From Candidatus Ruania gallistercoris (GTDB lineage: Bacteria > Actinomycetota > Actinomycetes > Actinomycetales > Beutenbergiaceae), in NCBI GenBank assembly GCA_019116305.1, contig DXBY01000030.1, positions 1-34,640 of the forward strand: a stretch of 34,640 bases of DNA, read 5' to 3'. Shown piece after piece: positions 22,886-30,976 of this stretch. A model generated the notes under the pieces. The model was given only the letters and a program-made list of their open reading frames with translations. It searched no databases and was not told where the DNA came from. Numbering within the stretch: position 1 is the stretch's first letter; each line of letters opens with the position of its first letter. Position numbers and translations under genes: made by a program.

Positions 22886-24232
22886 TCAGTGGCCGTGTAC
22901 CTGCATCGGCAGCGTGAGGGTCACCACTGTCGGGCCGCCGGCGGGGCTGTCCACCTGCAGTGTGCCGTCCACCGACCCCACCCGGTCGCGCAGCCCGGCC
23001 AGCCCGCTGCCGTGCCCATCCGCACGGGGAGCGTCGATCACCGCACCCCCCACGCCGTCGTCGCGCACCCGCAGCCAGAGCTCGTCCCCCCGCTGCTCGG
23101 CGAGCACGTACACGCCGCTGGCGCCGGAATGCTTGACCGCATTGGTGACCAGCTCGGCGATGCTGAAGTAGGCGATGGACTCGATCGACGGCACCGGCCG
23201 CAGGTCCTCGGGCACGTCCACGGTCACCGGGAGCGAGCTGCGCGCGGCCAGGGTCTCTACGGCCACGGTCAGCCCGGCCTCCAGCGCCGGCGGCCGGATG
23301 CCGCGGGCCAGCTCGCGCAGCTCGGTCAACGCCTCCTTGGTGGCCAGGTGCGCGGAGTCGATCAGCTCCCGGGCGGCACCGGGATCGTCCTGCAGCGACT
23401 CCTTCGCCTCCCCGAGCTGCATCCCCAGCGCCACCAACCGGGCCTGGGTGCCATCGTGCAGATCCCGTTCGATCCAGCGTAGTTTGGCGTCGGCATCTTC
23501 CACCGTCCGCCCGCGCGAGGACTGCAGCTGGGCCACCCGCAAGCTGTTCCTGGTGGGCCCGAGCAGCAGCCGCGCCAGACCGGTCCACACCGCGGCGAAC
23601 CCGCGCGCCAGCTGTGGCCACAGGAACCACAGCACCAGCCCGACCGCGGCATAGGCGGCGATCCCGGCCGGAGTGTCCATCGGGGTGCCGTCCCAGAGCA
23701 TCGAGCCGCGGTGCCAGGTGCCGTCGGCGGCCTGCTGCAGCGGCAGGAATCGGTACCAGATGCCATAGGTCAGGCAGCCCAGGGCCGTCACCAGGAATAC
23801 GATCACCACCACGGCACTGAGGATCGAGAGCGGGAAGGCGATGAACAGGAACAGCACCGCCCGCCAGCCGGCGCCGTCGCCGATGGTGCGCCCGAGCCCA
23901 CGCCAGAATCCTGTCCCTCGGCGCCGGCGCATCGGCGGGGCCACGTCCGTGCCCAGCAGGCGGGCGTACCCGCGGTAGAGGCCGCCCCACCCGCGGGCGC
24001 CGAGCACCAACCACCCGGGCAGGTACAGCCCCACCACCGTCACGGCCAGTGCGGAGGTGAGTACCACCGTCAGCAGCGCATAGCTGAATCCGAACGGTGT
24101 AGTGAGCAGCATCAGGAACAAGGTGCCCGCATCACGCCAGGCACGGGAGCGGAACGGGGCGGAGAAGAACCGCTGCCGCTCGCGCTGCGTGGGCGGGTTT
24201 GTGATGTCGGTCATAGTGGTGCCGGGGGCCAT
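22886..24232 (-). CDS. NarL-family sensor histidine kinase with membrane sensor domain
   Basis: Membrane-bound kinase of about 448 residues. The N-terminal part has about four to five hydrophobic segments (for example TLFLMLLTTPFGFSYALLTVVL) and resembles the actinobacterial 'putative sensor' module. The dimerisation/phosphoacceptor region reads RWIERDLHDGTQARLVALG with His259. The ATPase part has ELVTNAVKHSGAS (N box), VRDDGVGG (G1) and GHGSGLAGLRDRV (G2). The signal is unknown. The frame is open to 24847 across the divergent gene, but that part is a shadow. ATG 24232 follows a TTGAAT hexamer by 6 nt; ATG 24214 is the alternative. Partner of the response regulator just downstream. Confidence 0.9.
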   Translation of the reverse strand: MAPGTTMTDITNPPTQRERQRFFSAPFRSRAWRDAGTLFLMLLTTPFGFSYALLTVVLTSALAVTVVGLYLPGWLVLGARGWGGLYRGYARLLGTDVAPPMRRRRGTGFWRGLGRTIGDGAGWRAVLFLFIAFPLSILSAVVVIVFLVTALGCLTYGIWYRFLPLQQAADGTWHRGSMLWDGTPMDTPAGIAAYAAVGLVLWFLWPQLARGFAAVWTGLARLLLGPTRNSLRVAQLQSSRGRTVEDADAKLRWIERDLHDGTQARLVALGMQLGEAKESLQDDPGAARELIDSAHLATKEALTELRELARGIRPPALEAGLTVAVETLAARSSLPVTVDVPEDLRPVPSIESIAYFSIAELVTNAVKHSGASGVYVLAEQRGDELWLRVRDDGVGGAVIDAPRADGHGSGLAGLRDRVGSVDGTLQVDSPAGGPTVVTLTLPMQVHGH

Positions 24233-24238
24233 GACTCC

Positions 24239-24244
24239 ATTCAA
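24239..24244 (-). promoter_or_regulatory. -10-like hexamer for the sensor-kinase gene
   Basis: On the minus strand TTGAAT ends 6 nt before ATG 24232. It lacks the A at position 2 of the TANNNT pattern, so support is modest. Confidence 0.3.
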
Positions 24245-24537
24245 GTGCGGTCCTCGCGCCCGGGCCAGGTGGTTTTCCCCCGCACCGGAGTGGGGGCGGC
24301 CCCCGAGCTCTTTCGCAACAGGTTCGCCCGAGCGGACGTGATGTTTGCGTCCATCAGCGGAGTGGGCCAAACTTGGCCTCAGGACGGTGTGCGTCGCCTG
24401 CCCCCTGCGTGGCGCACGCCGTCCGCTCCACTTCTCGCCCGCGTTCCGGCCCGCTGGGAGGGCACGAACCGTGCCGGTACCTGCCCCGGAACCGGGCGTA
24501 TCGGCGGGTCTAGCGCTGCGAACGGGGCAGCAGTCGT

Positions 24538-24543
24538 TAACGT
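24538..24543 (+). promoter_or_regulatory. -10-like hexamer for the DUF4011 gene
   Basis: TAACGT ends 6 nt before the GTG at 24550 with no Shine-Dalgarno sequence. A leaderless transcript is likely. Confidence 0.5.
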
Positions 24544-24549
24544 GGACGC

Positions 24550-27500
24550 GTGAGGTCTTCCGTGCGCAATCGTTTCGCGGGCTCTGCCCGCCAGCGCGCT
24601 GCGGATTCGGCCGGTGCTGACGCCGCCGAGCCCGGCGCGTCCACGCCCCGTGAGCTGCAGGTGGAGGCGACGGCACGAACATGGCGGGCCCGGTTGGCGG
24701 ACCTGGCCGGGAACAGCCCGCTGTGGGACATCGGCACCCTCGGGGACGCGATCGTGGAGCTGACCGCCGCTCACCCCTCCGGGATCGCGCAGCTGTATGC
24801 GGGCCGGTCCACCCCACTGAGCAACCTGGTGCGGGAGGGCTCGGCACTCACGAACGCCCGCCGCCGCGCCCGGGTGGTGCTCGCTCGCACGGACGAGCTG
24901 GCCCAGCGTTTCGGTGTGGCCCCCACGTACGTGGCCATGGGCGTGGCCACGTGGCACAGCGACGGCGCAGCTCACCCGGAGGGGGAGGGCGCCCCTGCCC
25001 AGACCGGTGCCGGCGGTGAGGATGAGCCGGGGACCACCCCGGCCCTGGCGGACCCCAGTGGACCGCCGCCCTCAGCGGCCCCGGCCGTGGTGCACGCCCC
25101 GGTGTTGCTGCGCCCGGTCCGCCTTGGCGTGCACGGACCAGAGGCGGAGATCGACCTCGAGCTGGATCCCGCCGTCGAGATCAACAGCCTGCTCGTACGC
25201 GAGCTGCGCGCACACGGCGTCAGCGTGGACCCTGCCGCGATCGCCCGCTCCACGATGGTCGAGCACGGGTTCACCCCGCGGCCCGCTCTGGAGACGTTGA
25301 CCGAGCTGGGGCAGGCACTGCCCGGGTTCCGGCTGGAACCGAGAATCGTGCTGGGTGCCTTCGTCCACCCCGGGCAGGCCCTGGCCGAGGACCTGCACGA
25401 CCACGAACGTGACCTGGCCACCCATGACGTGGTTGCCGCGCTGGCGGGGGTGAGTGCCGCCCGTTCCGCGGTGACGGTCGACCTGCCGGCCCCGGACCCA
25501 GGTGACCGGGACCCGGACGCCGAACGCGGTGTCGGTGACCTGGACCCGGCCCAGCAGGATGTGCTGGACGCCGTGGCGACGGGTGCCCACCTGCTGGTGG
25601 ACGCGCCCCCCGGGACCGATTCTGCCGGCACGGTGGCTGCCGTGGTGGCCCAGGCCGCCGCGGAGGGGTGCCGGGTGCTGTACGTGCCGGGCACCCGCCG
25701 CGCCGGGCAGGCCCTGGTGGACGCGTTGCGCCGGGTGGGTCTCGGGGAGCTCACCCTGGACCTGAGCAACGATCCGCACTGGACCACCACCGCCGCCGGG
25801 CACCTGTTGGAGGGGCTGAACCCGCCGGAACCGGACGAGGACACCGCGCAGCGGGACCTGGACCGGGAAGCGCTGCGGGCCGCCCGCCGCGAGCTGAGCG
25901 ACTATCTCGATGCCCTGCACACTGCGCGAGCGCCATGGGACGCGTCCGGTTATGACGCGCTGCAGGCACTCGCCGAGCTCACCTCCAGCCGACCCGGACC
26001 GCGAACCACGGTGCGCGTGCCCACCGGGGCTGTGCGCTCGATGGGTCCGGAACTGCGTCAGCACGCCCGTGAACAGCTCGCCCGGGCGGCGGCGCTGGGT
26101 GCCTTCCGGCTGCGCGCCGCAGACACTCCGTGGTTCGGTGCCCGGTTGACCTCGGCCGAGCATGCCACCACCACGATGGACCGGGTGCACGAGCTGGACG
26201 AGCTGATGCCGGTTCTCACCGACCAGCTCGCCCGGACCGCCGCCCAGACCGGTCTGGACGAGGCCGGCACGCTGGCCGAGTGGTCCGAACAGCTGGTGCT
26301 GCTGGACGGGATCCGCTCCTCGCTGGACGTGTTCACCCCGCAGGTCTTCGAACGCTCCGCCGCGGACCTGGTGGCCGCCACCGGAACCCGCGCCTGGCGC
26401 GCCCAGCACGGCGCGGACCTGGGGTGGACGGCCCGCCGCAGGCTGCGCAAGCAGGCCAAGGACCTGGTCCGACCCGGGGTGGCCGTGGGCGACCTGCATG
26501 CCGAGCTGCTCGATGTGCAGTCCCGCCGGGATGTGTGGCGCCGGCACTGCGCCAGCGGTGGCTGGCCCCGTCTGCCGGAGGGGATGAGCGAGATCCTCAC
26601 CACCGAGAACCGGGTCGCCGATCTGGTGGCCGACCTCAACCCGGTGCTCAGTGGCTCCCTTGGCGAGCGCACCCTCGAAGAAGTGCCACTGGACGAGCTC
26701 GCCGCCCGGATCGCCCGACTCGGTGCCGACGATGCCACCCTGCGCCAGCTGCCCGAGCGTGCCGCGGTGCTCGCCCAGCTCGAGGAGCTCGGCCTGGGCG
26801 ACCTGCTCGAGGACCTCAGTCACCGACGGGTGCCCACTGAGCTGGTCGGTGCCGAGTTCGACCTGGCGTGGTGGTCCAGCGTGCTGGAGGAGATCCTTGC
26901 CGAGGACCCGGCGCTCGCCGGTCTGGACTCCTCCACCCTGGCCGAGTCTGCCCAGACGCTGGTGGCCAAGGACCTGGCGCAGGTGGCCAGCCTCACTGCG
27001 CCGGTCCTGGCCGCCGCGGGTGACCACGTGCGGGCAGTGATCGCCGAGGACCGGCCTCGCGCGCAGGAGTTCTACCGCGCGGTGCGCCGGGGTGCGAGCG
27101 ACCTGCGTGAGCTGCTCAGCACGTACTCGGCCGTGGCGTGGGCGCCGCGTCCGGTGTGGGTGGTACCGCCGATGGTGGTGCCCCAGGTGCTCCCGGCCAC
27201 CCGGGACGTGGACCTGCTCGTGCTGGACGCGGTGCAGCACGTCCCGGTGGAGCAGACGATCTCCGCGATCGTGCGCTCCCGGCAGGTGGTGGTGGTCGGT
27301 GACACCCGCCGCGGTGGGACCGGTCTGATCGGGTCCCTGGACTTCCTGCCCCGACTCACTCTGCCCGCCAGCCGCTCCAGCCAGGATGCGCACCTGGCCG
27401 CGTTCCTGGCCGGGCACGGGTACGAGGACGTGGTGCGCCCGTTGCCGGAGCCACCCGGTCCGGCGCGGATCGACCTCGACGTGGTGGACGGCACCGGGAT

Positions 27501-28989
27501 GCCCGCACCGGGTGTGAACGTGGTGGAGAGCGTGCAGGCCGAGGTGGACCGGGTGGTGGACCTGGTGATCGACCACGCCCTCACCCGCCCGGACGAGACG
27601 CTCGCGGTGATCGCGCTGAACAGTCGCCATGCCGACCGGGTGCGCGAAGCGGTGCTCTCGGTGGCAGCGGGCAGTGCCAGCGTGGCCTCGTTCTTCGACA
27701 CCGCCCGCCCGGAGGCGTTCACCGTGGTGGACATCGAGTCCGCCGCGGGATTGCGCCGGGACTCGATCATTCTCACCCTCGGGTTCGGCAAGACCCCGCA
27801 CGGGCGGGTGTTGCACCGGTTCGGGGTGCTCTCCGGACCCGACGGGGCCGAGTTCCTCGTGGACGCGCTGGATGCGGTCCGCACCCGGCTCACCGTGGTC
27901 AGCTGCCTCGAACCGCAGGACCTGGACCCGGACCGGCTGCGGGCCGCCGGCTCGCAGATGCTGCGGGACCTGCTCCAGCTCGCGGCCGACGGCAAGGCGC
28001 AGACCGAGCCGGAGGAGTCCGCCCCGGAGGTGGACCGGCTGCTGGTGGATCTGGCCGAACGGCTCTGGCGGCGCGGGCTGACCGTGGTGCCCCGGTTCGG
28101 TCGGCCCGGCGGGGTGCGCATCCCGTTGGCGGTGGGGCACCCGGCGCTGCCCGGTGAGCTGGTGCTCGCCGTGCTCACCGACGATACGGAGTACATGGCC
28201 GAGCCGAGTCTGCGCCGCCGGGACCGGCACTGGATTGAGCGGCTCACCGCCCGGGGCTGGGCAGTGCGGACGGTCTACTCCAGTGCCGTGTTCATGGACC
28301 CGCAGGGCGAGGCGGAGAAGCTCGCTGCCGCCGTGGACGACATCGTCGCCGACCGTACTGCTGCTGCCGGCGGGCCGGCGCAGGTGTCCCTGCCGGACCG
28401 GGTGGAGGAGGATGCGGACCCGGCACCGACCACCACCTCCGCACGTGGACTGGCCATGGTCGGTGATGCCGAGCAGGCCGGCAGCACACCAGTCGGCAGC
28501 GGGCAGGACGACCACGTCTCAGGAGACCGGGGCCCGCGGCCGGATGTGCGTCCCGGTCAGCCGCTGAGCCGGTACGGCGATGACGACTTCGACGCACTGG
28601 TCGCCTGGATCAGCGCCGACGGTCAGCCGCGGACCGTCGCCGAGCTGCGGGACGCGCTGCGCGCCGAGCTCGGGATCGCCCGCAGGGGCACCCATGTGGA
28701 CGCTGTGCTCGGCGCCGCCGCCCGGCGTTCCGGGCTGGCTGTGCCCGCCTCGGACGCCGACCGGACCGCGGACGAGGCCCAGGACGTGGACGAGGCTCAG
28801 GACGTGGACGAGGCTCAGGACGCGGACGAGGCTCAGGACGCGGACGAGGCCGTGGCGGAAGACGTCGATCCGGCTGCCGAGGAGCGCACCGGCGCTTCCG
28901 CGGAAGCGGTCGCCGACTCGGCTCCCGATACCGCCGAGGGTGCACCTGGCACCGCCGAGGGCGCACCCGGCGCCGACGCCGAGCGGTAG
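24550..28989 (+). CDS. DUF4011-type helicase-like protein with degenerate ATPase and nuclease motifs
   Basis: Large cytoplasmic protein, 1479 residues. Residues about 40-230 match the DUF4011 pattern (TWRARLADLAGN, FGVAPTYVAMGVATW, APVLLRPVRLGV). The superfamily-1 helicase core follows, but its motifs are altered. The P-loop reads DAPPGTDSAGT (351-361), with no GK[S/T]. Motif II reads LDAVQ (Asp893-Gln896), lacking the usual Glu. Motif III is GDTRR. The motif-VI arginine context is changed. A C-terminal region (about 1165-1275) looks like the Vsr-type nuclease fold of DUF4011 proteins, yet RIDLAV has become RIPLAV (Pro1192) and the E-x-D pair reads LTDD. A small helical domain and an acidic repeat tail end it. 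I infer a non-catalytic scaffold; the role is unknown. GTG start after TAACGT. The next gene begins at the base after its stop. Confidence 0.8.
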   Translation: MRSSVRNRFAGSARQRAADSAGADAAEPGASTPRELQVEATARTWRARLADLAGNSPLWDIGTLGDAIVELTAAHPSGIAQLYAGRSTPLSNLVREGSALTNARRRARVVLARTDELAQRFGVAPTYVAMGVATWHSDGAAHPEGEGAPAQTGAGGEDEPGTTPALADPSGPPPSAAPAVVHAPVLLRPVRLGVHGPEAEIDLELDPAVEINSLLVRELRAHGVSVDPAAIARSTMVEHGFTPRPALETLTELGQALPGFRLEPRIVLGAFVHPGQALAEDLHDHERDLATHDVVAALAGVSAARSAVTVDLPAPDPGDRDPDAERGVGDLDPAQQDVLDAVATGAHLLVDAPPGTDSAGTVAAVVAQAAAEGCRVLYVPGTRRAGQALVDALRRVGLGELTLDLSNDPHWTTTAAGHLLEGLNPPEPDEDTAQRDLDREALRAARRELSDYLDALHTARAPWDASGYDALQALAELTSSRPGPRTTVRVPTGAVRSMGPELRQHAREQLARAAALGAFRLRAADTPWFGARLTSAEHATTTMDRVHELDELMPVLTDQLARTAAQTGLDEAGTLAEWSEQLVLLDGIRSSLDVFTPQVFERSAADLVAATGTRAWRAQHGADLGWTARRRLRKQAKDLVRPGVAVGDLHAELLDVQSRRDVWRRHCASGGWPRLPEGMSEILTTENRVADLVADLNPVLSGSLGERTLEEVPLDELAARIARLGADDATLRQLPERAAVLAQLEELGLGDLLEDLSHRRVPTELVGAEFDLAWWSSVLEEILAEDPALAGLDSSTLAESAQTLVAKDLAQVASLTAPVLAAAGDHVRAVIAEDRPRAQEFYRAVRRGASDLRELLSTYSAVAWAPRPVWVVPPMVVPQVLPATRDVDLLVLDAVQHVPVEQTISAIVRSRQVVVVGDTRRGGTGLIGSLDFLPRLTLPASRSSQDAHLAAFLAGHGYEDVVRPLPEPPGPARIDLDVVDGTGMPAPGVNVVESVQAEVDRVVDLVIDHALTRPDETLAVIALNSRHADRVREAVLSVAAGSASVASFFDTARPEAFTVVDIESAAGLRRDSIILTLGFGKTPHGRVLHRFGVLSGPDGAEFLVDALDAVRTRLTVVSCLEPQDLDPDRLRAAGSQMLRDLLQLAADGKAQTEPEESAPEVDRLLVDLAERLWRRGLTVVPRFGRPGGVRIPLAVGHPALPGELVLAVLTDDTEYMAEPSLRRRDRHWIERLTARGWAVRTVYSSAVFMDPQGEAEKLAAAVDDIVADRTAAAGGPAQVSLPDRVEEDADPAPTTTSARGLAMVGDAEQAGSTPVGSGQDDHVSGDRGPRPDVRPGQPLSRYGDDDFDALVAWISADGQPRTVAELRDALRAELGIARRGTHVDAVLGAAARRSGLAVPASDADRTADEAQDVDEAQDVDEAQDADEAQDADEAVAEDVDPAAEERTGASAEAVADSAPDTAEGAPGTAEGAPGADAER
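28771..28851 (+). repeat. 18-bp in-frame tandem repeat (DEAQD[V/A])
   Basis: Four and a half copies of an 18-bp unit encoding Asp-Glu-Ala-Gln-Asp-Val/Ala in the acidic tail of the DUF4011 protein. Copy number may vary between strains by slippage or recombination. Confidence 0.9.
28930..28971 (+). repeat. 21-bp in-frame duplication (TAEGAPG x2)
   Basis: Two adjacent 21-bp units encoding Thr-Ala-Glu-Gly-Ala-Pro-Gly, with two silent differences, near the end of the DUF4011 protein. Confidence 0.85.
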
Positions 28990-29202
28990 ATGTCCGCTAC
29001 CCCGCCGGACCCAGCCGGTAGCGAGCGGCCGCGCAAACGCAGGCCCCGCCGTGCCGTCGACCCCGGCCTGGGCCCGGAGCCGGTCTGGCAGGGCGCCGCC
29101 TGGGAGGACGACCCGCGCACCTGGGGCGACCGCGACGGGAGCGAGGATCCGGAACGGGACGGTGACGAGCGGATCCTCAGGGAGCGCCCACCGCACTGGT
29201 GA
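28990..29202 (+). CDS. Small charged protein ending in ERPPHW
   Basis: A 70-residue protein with ATG directly after the TAG of the DUF4011 gene (TAGATG), so translation is probably coupled. The N-terminal part is basic (RPRKRRPRR). The C-terminal part is acidic and ends DDPRTWGDRDG...DERILRERPPHW. The tryptophan-containing motif and the C-terminal PPHW look like conserved features rather than random sequence. I know no function. Stoichiometric partnership with the DUF4011 protein is an inference from the coupling. A terminator hairpin follows at once. Confidence 0.7.
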   Translation: MSATPPDPAGSERPRKRRPRRAVDPGLGPEPVWQGAAWEDDPRTWGDRDGSEDPERDGDERILRERPPHW

Positions 29203-29223
29203 CCGGGCCACCAGGTGGCCCGG
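29203..29223. terminator. Bidirectional terminator between convergent genes
   Basis: CCGGGCCA, loop CCAGG, TGGCCCGG: perfect 8-bp stem starting right after the stop codon of the small protein gene and 12 nt from the stop of the convergent mscL gene. Confidence 0.7.
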
Positions 29224-29235
29224 CCGACCAGCCGG

Positions 29236-29646
29236 TTACGGCTTCGGTTGGGCGAGCAGGTCGCGGATCTCGGTGAGCAGCGCGACGTCCTCGGCCGGCG
29301 GCTCCAGCTCCTCCTCCTGACCGCGAGCGCGGCGCTCGGCCAGCTTGTTCAGCGGCACCACCACGCAGAAGTAGATCGCTGCCGCGACCAGGAGGAAGTT
29401 GATCAGTGCGGTGAGCACAGCACCGAACAGAACCTCGGTCGGCTCCCCGCCACCGACGGCGGGGCTGAGCGTGATCACCCAGATCCGGTCCAGGTTCGGC
29501 TGGCCGAAGATGCCGCCGATCAACGGGTTGAGCACGTTGTCCACCAGTGCCGTGACCACGGCACCGAAGGCAGCACCGATGACCACACCGACGGCGAGGT
29601 CGACGGCATTACCGCGAGCGATGAATTCTTTGAACCCCTGGAGCAC
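29236..29646 (-). CDS. mscL: Large-conductance mechanosensitive channel MscL
   Basis: Membrane channel of about 136 residues that opens under hypo-osmotic shock to release solutes. The start LQGFKEFIARGNAVDLAVGVVIGAAFGAVVTALVDNVLNPLIGG contains the amphipathic N-terminal helix and the glycine/alanine-rich pore helix TM1. TM2 is LFGAVLTALINFLLVAAAIYFCVVVPLNKL, and a charged C-terminal bundle helix ends the protein. The ORF extends to ATG 29661, but the GTG at 29646 has AGAGGGA about 7 nt upstream and gives the usual N-terminus. About 25 nt after the SAF-domain gene on the same strand, so probably co-transcribed. Confidence 0.94.
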   Translation of the reverse strand: MLQGFKEFIARGNAVDLAVGVVIGAAFGAVVTALVDNVLNPLIGGIFGQPNLDRIWVITLSPAVGGGEPTEVLFGAVLTALINFLLVAAAIYFCVVVPLNKLAERRARGQEEELEPPAEDVALLTEIRDLLAQPKP

Positions 29647-29671
29647 GGCATTCCCTCTCATTGGATGGCGC

Positions 29672-30370
29672 CTAGTCGTCCGGAACCACCACGGCCCGGA
29701 AGGACGCCAAACCGCTGGCGCCGCTTAGCAGATTAGCGTCTTCGGCGTCCACTGACACGATGATCACGCCCGTGTCCTGCCCACTGCCAGCATCCAGCAG
29801 CCCACCGGAGGCCCCGGTCTCGGCCAGAATGCTGAGCACCAACGCCCCGGAGGTGACCAGCTCGGCCCGGTCCGCTCCGCCCAGGTCGCTGCTCGCCGGT
29901 GCCAGGTACAGGTCGAGGCGATCACCCACCTGCAGCAGCTGCAGCAGGGCCGGATCAGCCAGCCGCACCGGGGTCACCACAGTGCCCGGCGGTGCCCCGG
30001 CCGAAACCCCCGGACCCACCAGCAGCGTCTCCACCAGCGGTAGCCCGGCCGGCACTCCCACGGCGAGCCGGCGCCCGAGGAGCTGCTCGCGGCTCGGGGT
30101 CGTGGCCGGCGGGTCGGTGAGCTCGACCTCGGTCAGGTCGCCTGCGCCGAGCTCGGTACCGGCGGGCAGTTCCTGCTCGGCCACCAGAACGGTCTGCGCA
30201 GGCGGGGCCGGCCGCAGCGCAGGCACCAGCAGCACCACCACCCAGGACAGGCAGAGCGCGGCGAGCAGGAACCGGTAGCGCCACAGCACCGGCCGCAACC
30301 GGTGCATCGCACGGCGCGTGAACGGTCGACGGCCGGTGCCGGGCCGCTGCCCGGACGGATCTGAACCCAT
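29672..30370 (-). CDS. SAF-domain membrane-anchored protein (CpaB/RcpC-like)
   Basis: A 232-residue protein with one N-terminal membrane segment (FLLAALCLSWVVVLLVPAL) and an extracytoplasmic SAF domain: VAEQELPAGTELGAGDLTEVEL followed by RRLAVGVPAGLPL. The later GVIIVSVDAEDANLL region resembles the C-terminal part of CpaB/RcpC-type pilus assembly proteins, but no pilus genes are adjacent and the role is unknown. A -10-like TAGCGT ends 6 nt before the ATG. Next to mscL, probably one operon. Confidence 0.82.
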   Translation of the reverse strand: MGSDPSGQRPGTGRRPFTRRAMHRLRPVLWRYRFLLAALCLSWVVVLLVPALRPAPPAQTVLVAEQELPAGTELGAGDLTEVELTDPPATTPSREQLLGRRLAVGVPAGLPLVETLLVGPGVSAGAPPGTVVTPVRLADPALLQLLQVGDRLDLYLAPASSDLGGADRAELVTSGALVLSILAETGASGGLLDAGSGQDTGVIIVSVDAEDANLLSGASGLASFRAVVVPDD

Positions 30371-30376
30371 GACCGG

Positions 30377-30382
30377 ACGCTA
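30377..30382 (-). promoter_or_regulatory. -10-like hexamer for the SAF-domain gene
   Basis: On the minus strand TAGCGT ends 6 nt before ATG 30370 with no Shine-Dalgarno sequence; leaderless start likely. Confidence 0.45.
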
Positions 30383-30441
30383 CGGCGCGCACCCGAGGTG
30401 AGCTCCGCCGTCGGGAGGGGGATGTGGAAACCGGGGCATCA

Positions 30442-30459
30442 CCGGGATGAAGCTCCCGG
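30442..30459 (-). terminator. Hairpin after the FmdB-type gene
   Basis: CCGGGA, 6-nt loop, TCCCGG: perfect 6-bp arms about 31 nt past the stop codon of the zinc-ribbon gene. Possible terminator separating it from the SAF-domain gene. Confidence 0.4.
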
Positions 30460-30490
30460 ACTCCGACCGGCGGCGCTTGCGCGCACCCGG

Positions 30491-30835
30491 TCAGCTGGAC
30501 GCAGCCGCCTTCGCCGGCGCCGCCGAGGACCCCGACTTCTCGCCCGACTTCGCCGTCGGCTTCGCCTCGGAGCCGGAACTGGACTCGCTCTTGCTCTCGG
30601 ACGCGGTCTCGCTCTTCGACTCACTCTTGGCCGCCGGGGAGCTGGTCGACTCCGAGGACCGGGAGTCGTTCCGGTAGAACCCGGACCCCTTGAACACCAC
30701 ACCTACCGAGGAGAACACCTTGCGCAGTGCGGACTGACCGCACTCGGGGCAGGTGGTGAGAGCATCCTCCGTGAACGACTGATAGATGTCGAACCGGTGA
30801 GAGCACTGTGAGCACGCGTACGCGTAGGTAGGCAC
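30491..30835 (-). CDS. FmdB-family zinc-ribbon protein with Ser/Glu/Lys-rich tail
   Basis: A 114-residue protein. The N-terminal zinc ribbon PTYAYACSQCSHRFDIYQSF...CPECG has Cys8, Cys11, Cys29 and Cys32. The segment LRKVFSSVGVVFKGSGFYRND is the conserved FmdB extension. The C-terminal half is a low-complexity Ser/Glu/Lys/Ala tail. FmdB was named for a putative regulator of formamidase/amidase genes; in most bacteria its role is unknown. The frame opens back to 30976, but the GTG at 30835 has GGAGG 5 nt upstream and gives the family-standard start. Divergent from the penicillin-acylase-family gene. Confidence 0.9.
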   Translation of the reverse strand: MPTYAYACSQCSHRFDIYQSFTEDALTTCPECGQSALRKVFSSVGVVFKGSGFYRNDSRSSESTSSPAAKSESKSETASESKSESSSGSEAKPTAKSGEKSGSSAAPAKAAASS

Positions 30836-30964
30836 CGAATCCTCCGCTCGGATCAACGGATCCGCGCCAACTCGCGGTCCGCCGAGTATTCTAACGCTGC
30901 CCGGCGCCCGGATGTTCCGCACCGGCCTGGGATGTTCCTCCCACCGCATCCCCGGTGGCGCGGC

Positions 30965-30970
30965 TAGGCT
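30965..30970 (+). promoter_or_regulatory. -10-like hexamer for the penicillin-acylase-family gene
   Basis: TAGGCT ends 6 nt before the GTG at 30977 with no Shine-Dalgarno sequence; leaderless start likely. Confidence 0.45.
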
Positions 30971-30976
30971 CTGCAT

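Larger units (their letters stand above)
24233..24549. other. Divergent intergenic region with two inverted repeats
   Basis: The 317-bp gap between the kinase and the DUF4011 gene holds no convincing ORF. It contains GGCCAA-AC-TTGGCC (24365-24378) and a larger inverted repeat, GGACGGTGTGCG (24382-24393) with CGCACGCCGTCC (24413-24424), 12 pairs including one G-T. Both sit upstream of the inferred transcription starts, so they would act as DNA sites or belong to an unannotated transcript. Confidence 0.5.

Noticed and set aside
24233-24847. N-terminal extension of the sensor kinase
   Set aside because: It would overlap the divergent DUF4011 gene and its residues are typical of non-coding GC-rich sequence.
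25072-28515. Minus-strand open frame of 1147 codons
   Set aside because: It is antisense to the DUF4011 gene, rich in His/Gly/Pro/Arg as expected of GC-rich shadow frames, and shows no recognisable domain.
30790-30801. Partial operator match CGAACCGGTGAG
   Set aside because: Half-site only, inside the FmdB-type coding sequence; no reason to link it to the sugar regulon.
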